Assembly (NCBI RefSeq): GCF_037975245.1
Contig: NC_092577.1
Coordinates: 20,396,898 to 20,460,897 of the forward strand
DNA length: 64,000 bases
From: Apostichopus japonicus
Taxonomy: Eukaryota; Echinodermata; Holothuroidea; Aspidochirotida; Stichopodidae
Direction: 5' to 3'
The position numbers and the translations under genes were made by a program. Positions 57,605 to 64,000 of this stretch are shown one piece after another. Below the pieces are notes generated by a model. That model saw only the letters and a list, made by a program, of their open reading frames with translations, was not told the origin of the DNA and ran no database searches. Position 1 is the stretch's first letter, and each line of letters begins with the position of its first letter.

Positions 57605-57865
57605 GTGGGATTGGGGGGTGGGTTGAAAGGGCAAAGAGAAAAATCTGAAGGGACAAACAACCTTGAAGGCTGATGTAATTTTTGGTCTGAAGTGGGATTG
57701 GGGGGTGGGTTGAAAGGGCAAAGAGAAAAATCTGAAGGGACAAACAACCTTGAAGGCTGATGTAATTTTTGGTCTGAAGTGGGATTGGGGGGTGGGTTGA
57801 AAGGGCAAAGAGAAAAATCTGAGGGGACAAACAACCTTGAAGGCTGATGTAATTTTTGGTCTGAA
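57605..57865. repeat. 87-bp tandem repeat, three near-identical copies
   Basis: Units start GTGGGATTGGGGGGTGGGTT at 57605, 57692 and 57779 and differ by only a few bases. The period is divisible by three, so the minus strand is open in three frames with a repeated 29-residue pattern; these are not genes. A diverged single relative lies at about 56948-56992. Confidence 0.95.
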
Positions 57866-58715
57866 GTAAAATGAACATGAAAGTTCTGCCTTAAACTTTG
57901 TAATTTTAAGTGATGCAACATTTATATCATTGCCAATAACTGATATATTTGAGAGTACATAGTTGCAACTGACACATTTGGGTGGTTGTTTTGAAGATGA
58001 AATAAAAATATCAAGCTACGATATTGTTATCCCAATATTAAATACTTGTACTATAAACTTTCTAAGCTCCTTGAAATCCCAGATTAAATACTAATTGTCT
58101 TCATACAATATTTAGAAAAGATACAGAACTCAAAATAGTGCAGTGTGACATAAACCAGGTATATAGTAGTCACTTGTTTGATAATTGTACAGACCTGCAG
58201 CTACACTACAACCTGAGTACAAGCCTGTATCCTTTGGATACATGTCTCCTGTGTGATTAGCCATAAACACTTTCAGATAAATGGTATTAACTATCATGTT
58301 TGCTTTTTATTACCTACTTGACTTAGAGTATCATGTACCGGTTACATCTCTATGTTCCGACGTCTCTTTGTTGTACCATTCAGTAATCTTCAAATGGTAC
58401 GTTTCAGGTTACCACATGTTCAATGTAATGTATAGTGATGACAACATGGTCAAATAGTATTAAGCACTGCATATACAAGCAGACACTAATGTGTATTTGG
58501 CATTTTGGTATCCAACTGGGGAAGTGTGTTTGCTGCTGTAGTAGTCAACCGGGAAAAACGTGTGTATCTCTCTTAACCTGTTAACTGGGGACATGCGTCA
58601 TCCGTGTGTATAAAGCTGAGGGCGCTATAGTAATCAGAGCTGAGACACCTACTGTATCTTTGTTAAACAAACACACCAGACATGCGGATTTGAAGTATGA
58701 AAGTGGTGAAATTTT
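57866..58715. other. Stretch without recognised features
   Basis: A+T-rich; nothing supported on either strand. Confidence 0.35.
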
Positions 58716-58869
58716 TTAATCATTTAGAAAATTAAAGGAGGCACTTCTGCGATGTTGTGGATGGTTTTGCACATTGAAAATGGGGATTTGACAAATGGGG
58801 ATATCCCCATTTGGGGGTGTATCCCCAGTTGGAAGGTGTGTATCCATACGATTATCCCCGATTGACAGG

Positions 58870-59262
58870 TCTTACAAGTACACACATACACACACACACA
58901 CGCCAAGTTAAACGCATAGGTTCCTTGCTTTGCAAAAAGCAAGGAACCAAAAATTGAAACGTCAAAAATGTCGTTTTCGGTTTAAGGGGTAGGGTGAGGT
59001 GCACGCCCCTTCCGAAATCCTCCATCCGTCACTGGCTATATAATATGGACCAGCGCTATAATGATATCACTGTTCCTCGTTCTCTTCCCGGTGTCTTGGC
59101 GTTTTTCTTTTACTCCCTCCTTTTCTCCCTTTCTTCTTTTTGTTTCCCCTTCCTTCCTCTCCTCTTTTTTCCCCTCTTTTTTTCCATATTTCTTCTCTTT
59201 TTGGTTCCTTGCTGAAAGCAAAGGAACCTATGTATTCAGGTTGGCGTGTGTGTGTGTGTGTG
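58870..59262. repeat. CA/TG microsatellites with GGTTCCTTGC hairpins and polypyrimidine tract
   Basis: A (CA)n run at about 58875-58900 is followed by a perfect 13-bp stem, GGTTCCTTGCTTT with loop GCAA (58919-58948). Next comes a segment that is the inverted homologue of 16860-16960, a C/T-rich tract (about 59086-59200), a second GGTTCCTTGC hairpin (59203-59228) and a (TG)n run (about 59245-59262). The two halves mirror each other, suggesting two head-to-head repeat units. Confidence 0.75.
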
Positions 59263-61870
59263 ACGCTTAAGCTTGTATGCACGATAACTCAACAAGGGAT
59301 TGACTGATCATGATCAAACTTGGTGGGTGGGTGGCCCATAGTGAGTAGATGAACCCTATTGTTTTGGGTGCCCACAAAGGTCACCAAAGGTCAGTTATGG
59401 TCCAAAAACCCAAAATACTAAAACTGCAATAACTCCCAGTGCCAATGTGCGACAAGGTTGATATTTTGGGACAAGTTGTGAACTGGTTAGGGCAATATTT
59501 TGAAACTTAACGGTCATGTGATCTGAGGTCACCAAAGGTCAATTAATGTTAAAAAACTAGTATTTTTGCGATAACTTGAGAACGAATTGTCCGTTAGGGT
59601 TGGGAGTTGCTTCAATTTAATCCAATTGTCGACCCACATCTGGGTGACCCTTGACCTCAATTTGACCTTTGGTGACCTTTTCATGTTTTGGGGATTTTTA
59701 CAGTTTCGATGCTATTTTCAGATGTCAAAGGTACCTTCCGATCATAAATATGGATAGGTTGACCCCCGTGTGACCTTTGTGTGCGAACTTATATGGGGTC
59801 AAAGTTTTCGGTCAGAGTTAGGATGGCTGTACAGACTTATCGTGTTGATTTTTGGAATCAGCAGATCAAACTACATTTGAAACCAAGGTCAAAAGGTCAA
59901 AGGTCACATTAGAAAAAATGTGCTTAGTTTGGGAGAAAACGGGCGAAAAAGAAAATGTTTGGTTTTGATGCTAGATTTGGATATCAAAGGTACCTTCCGA
60001 TCAAAAATGTCAATGGGTTGACACCCGGGTGACCTTTGTGTGTAAAGTTATACAAGGTCAAAGTTAATTTTCAGACATTTAATGCAATAACTCCCAGGGC
60101 CAAGGTGTAACAAGGTTGATATTTTGGGACAAGTTGCAAATGGTATAGAGGAATATTTTCAAACTTAACGGTCATGTGATCCGAGGTCATCAAAGGTCAA
60201 TTAATGTTAAAAAACTAGTATTTTCGGTGAGAAAATGGGCAAAGAAAAAAATGTTTGAATTCTTACAGTTTTGATGCTATATTCACGTCTCAACAATCAA
60301 AAATGTCAATAGGTTTACCCCAGGTGACCTTTGTGTGTGAAGTTTTATGAGGTCAAAGTAAATTTTCAGACATTGAATGCAATAACTCTCAGTTCCAAGG
60401 TGTGACACGGTTGATATTTTGGGACAAGTTGCAAATGGTATAGGGGAATATTTTCAAACTTAACGGTCATGTGATCCGAGGTCACCAAAGGTCAATTAAT
60501 GATAAAAAACTAGTATTTTTGCGATAACTTGAGAACGAATTGTCCGTTAGGGTTGGGAGTTGCTTCAATTTAATCCAATTGTCGACCCACATCTGGGTGA
60601 CCCTTGACCTCAATTTGACCTCTGGTGACCTTTTCATGTTTTGGGGATTTTTACAGTTTCGATGCTATTTTCAGATGTCAAAGGTACCTTCTGATCATAA
60701 ATGTCAATGGGTTGACCCCCGTGTGACCTTCGTGTGCGGAGTTATACGAGGTCAAAGTTAATTTTCAGACATTGAATGCAATAACTCTCAGTTCCAAGGT
60801 GTGACATGGTTGATATTTTGGGACAAGTTGCAAATGGTATAGGGGAATATTTTCAAACTTAACGGTCATGTGATCCGAGGTCACCAAAGGTCAATTAATG
60901 ATAAAAAACTAGTATTTTTGCGATAACTTGAGAACGAATTGTCCGTTAGGGTTGTGAGTTGCTTCAATTTAATCCAATTGTCGACCCACATCTGGGTGAC
61001 CCTTGACCTCAATTTGACCTCTGGTGACCTTTTCATGTTTTGGGGATTTTTACAGTTTCGATGCTATTTTCAGATGTCAAAGATACCTTCTGATCATAAA
61101 TGTCAATGGGTTGACCCCCGTGTGACCTTCGTGTGCGGAGTTATACGAGGTCAAAGTTAATTTTCAGACATTGAATGCAATAACTCTCAGTTCCAAGGTG
61201 TGACATGGTTGATATTTTGGGACAAGTTGCAAATGGTATAGGGGAATATTTTCAAACTTAACGGTCATGTGATTCGAGGTCACCAAAGGTCAATTAATGA
61301 TAAAAAACTAGTATTTTTGCGATAACTTGAGAACGAATTGTCCGTTAGGGTTGGGAGTTGCTTCAATGTAATCCAATTGTCGACCCACATCTGGGTGACC
61401 CTTGACCTCAATTTGACCTCTGGTGACCTTTTCATGTTTTGGGGATTTTTACAGTTTCGATGCTATTTTCAGATGTCAAAAGTACCTTCTGATCATAAAT
61501 GTCAATGGGTTGACCCCCGTGTGACCTTCGTGTGCGGAGTTATACGAGGTCAAAGTTAATTTTCAGACATTTAATGCAATAACTCTCAGTTCCAAGGTGT
61601 GACATGGTTGATATTTTGGGACAAGTTGCAAATGGTATAGGGGAATATTTTCAAACTTAACGGTCATGTGATCCGAGGTCACCAAAGGTCAATTAATGAT
61701 AAAAAACTAGTATTTTTGTGATAACTTGAGAACGAACTGTCCGTTAAGGTTGTGAGTTGCTTCAATGTAATCCATTTGTCAACCCGCATGTGGGTGACCC
61801 TGATCATAAATGTCAATAGGTTGACCCCAATGTGACCTTCGTGTGCGAAGTTATACAAGTTCAAAGTTAA
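59263..61870 (+). repeat. 399-bp satellite array with AGGTCA/TGACCT half-sites
   Basis: The block ACTAGTATTTTTGCGATAAC recurs at about 60510, 60909, 61308 and 61707, an exact 399-base period, with near-identical units. The left part (59263-60500) has diverged units of different length. Each unit has several TGACCT or AGGTCA hexamers, and one place (59894-59906) forms AGGTCA-A-AGGTCA. The recurring 73-codon open frame is a by-product of the repeat. Inverted relatives lie at 21290-22040. Confidence 0.9.
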
Positions 61871-62345
61871 ATAATATTAATGAGGTCACAGGTCAAACGT
61901 GAAAAACTCCCAAGTTGCAATAACTTAGCTACTATTTATTGGAATTTCGTCAAACTTGGTATGATGATATTGGTAGATAGTCTCCACACACTGATGTGTG
62001 TTGCAATTGATATCATGCATGTTTATAGGGGGGGGGGGCTAGCATTATTTCGTTATGAAAAGTTTGTATGCACAATAACTCAACAAGGGAATGACCAATC
62101 ATTACCATACTGTACTTAGTGAGTGGGTGGCCCATAGTAAGTAGATTATCCCTGTTGATGTTGGTGCTCATTTCATGAATATTAATGAGATCATGGGGTC
62201 AAACGTGAAATACTCCAAATTGCAATTACTTGGCTACTATTACTAGTCGGAATTTCGTCAAACTTGGTATGATGATAATGGTAGATAGTCTTCACACACT
62301 GATGTGTGTTGCAATTGATATCAGGGCTTAGCATTACTTTGGCAA
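61871..62345 (+). repeat. Two diverged flanking monomers with G run
   Basis: Two related ~250-bp segments share AATTTCGTCAAACTTGGTAT and CACACACTGATGTGTGTTGC (about 61945-62005 and 62245-62312). They belong to the end module of the satellite family. A G run lies at about 62030-62038. Confidence 0.7.
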
Positions 62346-62459
62346 CAAAAGTTTGTGAGCATAAATTACTGTTGTTGTATTAGGGCTTTGTTAGAAATTT
62401 CCCTATGAATGGAACTAATGAACAGCAGCAAGGAACCATGAAATGTTTTCATTCTGGTT

Positions 62460-62522
62460 TTCTCTCTTCTTTTTCTTATCCGGGGGGCGCGCGCCCCAAG
62501 GCCCCCCCTGGATACGCGCCTG
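62460..62522. repeat. CAGGnGCGTATCCAGG-type terminus
   Basis: CCTGGATACGCGCCTG (62507-62522), preceded by a C run and GGGGGGCGCGCGCCCC, is the inverted form of the end at 16659. Shared C/T-rich sequence continues to the left. No partner end was seen nearby. Confidence 0.6.
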
Positions 62523-62739
62523 CATATTAATATTTGCAACAGGCCCTCTTTCTCTGCCACCGCAACTGTATGTTTGCAGATATTTGAATATCTAAATCCT
62601 TCAGTCACAGGCAACGTTATTGAGATCTTTTCTTTTTACAGTATACGGTTCCGGCAAACCCCCTGCAACCAAGTATTGTCTCTCATTCTGCTTTTCATTT
62701 AAGCTTGGGGCATTTAAGCTTGAAGCTGGCAGACATCCA

Positions 62740-63664
62740 CATCAAGAAGGCTTTTGACATGGTGGATCGCGGTTTTTTGATGAATGTATTGGAGACGTTT
62801 GAGTTGCACCCGGTTTTTCGTAAATGGATTTCTGTTTTGTATGAAGAAAGTTTCAGTTCTGTTATCGTAAATGGGTTTGTTCGGAGGTTTTTAACGTAGA
62901 GAGGGGGGTGCGCCAGGGGTGCCCTCTGTCTCCATTACTTTGTTTTGTTTAGCGAGTCCCTCTCTCGTCTTTTGGAAAGGGACTCCAAACTTGTTCCATT
63001 CGTTGTGCCAGGGGGTGCCAAAGTGAAATGCGTTCAATATGCAGATGACGTGACATGTGTTGTTTCGAGTCTGGGCTCCCTTCGTGCCCTCTCGCAGGAT
63101 TTATCTATCTTTGAGAGAGCTACCAGGGCGAAGTTTAATCCGGAAAAGACAGGGCCTTCGCCTTGGTAGCTGGAGATACAGAGACTTACCATTCGGTGCG
63201 TCGTGGTCGGATCAAAATATCAACATTAATGGTATATGGTTCGGCTACGATGCACCTTGTGATGTCACTTGGAACGAAAGGGCTGGGGTATTTCAGAGCA
63301 GACTCGAAAACTTTGGCACCCGCTGGCTTTCGATCTTGGGGAAAGTCACTGTTATTAATCGTTTCGTTTCGCCCATCTTGTGGTACCCGGGCGCGGTGTA
63401 TCCAATTCCGCGTCGCGTCCTGGTGCGGTTGGAGAGAGCGATATTTTCATTTATTTGGTCGGGTGGTACAGAGCTTGTCAAAAGAGCGGTAATGTACCAA
63501 AAACTGGAGAAGGGTGGGTTAGGGGTGGTTCATCTGGGAATCAAATTGACCTATTTGTTATTTAAGCAGTTGTTTGTAGCGGTAACTGACCCAGGCCTTG
63601 TTGCCTTGTTTATATTTTGTACGTTTTTGGGGCGGTTTGCACCTGCGTCGATAGGTCCCGGCGC
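62740..63664 (+). pseudogene. Second Tx1-like ORF2 fragment (RT domain)
   Basis: Nearly identical in nucleotide sequence to 37850-38765 of the first copy. It starts in KKAFDMVDRGFLMNVLE, includes GVRQGCPLSPL and the catalytic YADD, and ends within GRFAPASIGPG. It keeps sequence that copy 1 has lost (HPVFRKWISVLYEESF) and has GAG where copy 1 has TAG, but it has its own one-base losses (after VNGF and near 62960 and 63150). 5'-truncated and cut on the right by an inverted Tx1 end. Inactive. Confidence 0.85.
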
Positions 63665-64000
63665 GTGCTTTTTACGTGCAAAGAAACGGACACGGACCAA
63701 AGGTCAACAAAACCAAAAACAATCCCAGTCTGTTTAACAACCACCAAAAACCCAACTGAAAACCCACAAACAGAAATCTCTCATTAACCCACAAATGTAT
63801 AAAGGACACGGACCCAAAGGCTAGCAGAACCAAAACAAAAAAGCTCCACAAACCAGCCTCAAAAAGCCAACACCAAACCACAAACAGAAAACCCCCAACC
63901 CATATTATGTAAGGACCGCACAAACCCCCCACCCCACACAAAGAACTAACTAACTCCAAAATTCATCCGGGGTACGCCGTCCCGATAGCAGACGAAAGGC
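63665..64000 (-). mobile_element. Inverted 3' end of a related Tx1-like LINE
   Basis: The minus strand ends with GCACGTAAAAAGCAC at 63665, matching the terminal CACGTAAAAAGCAC of the Tx1 elements at 39648 and 50102. The G+T-rich sequence upstream (on the minus strand) contains two diverged ~115-bp repeats (marked by GGACACGGACC on the plus strand at 63687 and 63802) and runs off the window. It sits directly against the ORF2 fragment, consistent with insertion into it. Confidence 0.55.

Noticed and set aside
57515-57921. Overlapping ~100-codon minus-strand frames with PFQPTPQSHF repeats
   Set aside because: Produced by the 87-bp tandem repeat, open in three frames at once.
60540-61559. Three repeated 73-codon open frames (MSVRVGSCFNLIQ...)
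   Set aside because: They recur exactly with the 399-bp satellite period and have no splice or start context; they are by-products of the repeat.
62740-64000. Twin-priming inversion of one Tx1 copy
   Set aside because: The inverted piece ends with its 3' terminus at the junction rather than at the outer edge, which fits nesting of a second element better.

Overview
The window is animal nuclear DNA, most likely from a marine invertebrate and plausibly a non-vertebrate deuterostome. The evidence is spliced genes with GT/AG introns, A+T-rich non-coding DNA, and a repeat complement typical of such genomes: Tx1-like and L2/CR1-like LINEs, a Helentron, hAT and Academ-like DNA transposons, foldback elements and long satellites. 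The species cannot be fixed from the sequence. I see no bacterial-style operon or CRISPR array. I did not systematically search for tRNA or rRNA genes.

Bases 1-6.7 kb hold the only convincing host-type gene, the 3' nine exons of a SAMD3-like gene of unknown function (+ strand). All intron phases agree, and a decayed tandem copy of its last exon follows. Bases 8-12.7 kb are a graveyard: an orphan HECT/G2E3-like piece, a decayed hAT transposase (- strand) with a U2-snRNA-headed SINE inserted in it, a MITE, a Tx1 ORF1 remnant and a basic-protein remnant. From 16.6 to 22 kb lies a pair of ~1.6-kb inverted arms followed by satellite-like monomers.

Bases 22.6-53.3 kb are one nested stack of mobile elements. 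An RPA/OB-fold gene (- strand, 22.6-25.7 kb) precedes a nearly full-length Tx1-like LINE (+ strand, ~26.3-39.65 kb). An 8,707-bp terminal-inverted-repeat element (27264-35970) splits the LINE's ORF1 and itself carries an L2/CR1 fragment, satellite monomers, a foldback element and a second U2-headed SINE. Next comes a Helentron on the - strand (39.7-53.3 kb) with OTU protease, HUH/Y2 Rep, PIF1-like helicase and AP-type endonuclease. Its Rep is interrupted by a 6,919-bp Academ-like transposon (43135-50053) and by an 87-bp Tx1 3'-end fragment. Both large insertions have short target duplications, and removing either reconnects an open reading frame.

Bases 53.2-64 kb are mainly tandem repeats: a degenerate minisatellite, an 87-bp triplicate, and a 399-bp satellite rich in AGGTCA half-sites. 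They end with a second Tx1 ORF2 fragment interrupted by the inverted 3' end of a related Tx1 element.

Nearly every transposon gene carries frameshifts, stops or lost catalytic residues, so the elements look immobile as sequenced, although some one-base shifts could be assembly error. The most noteworthy items are the U2-headed SINE, the Academ-like element with its XPG/FEN-like nuclease and CXC domain, the orphan 8.7-kb element, and a covarying hairpin at the Tx1 3' end.
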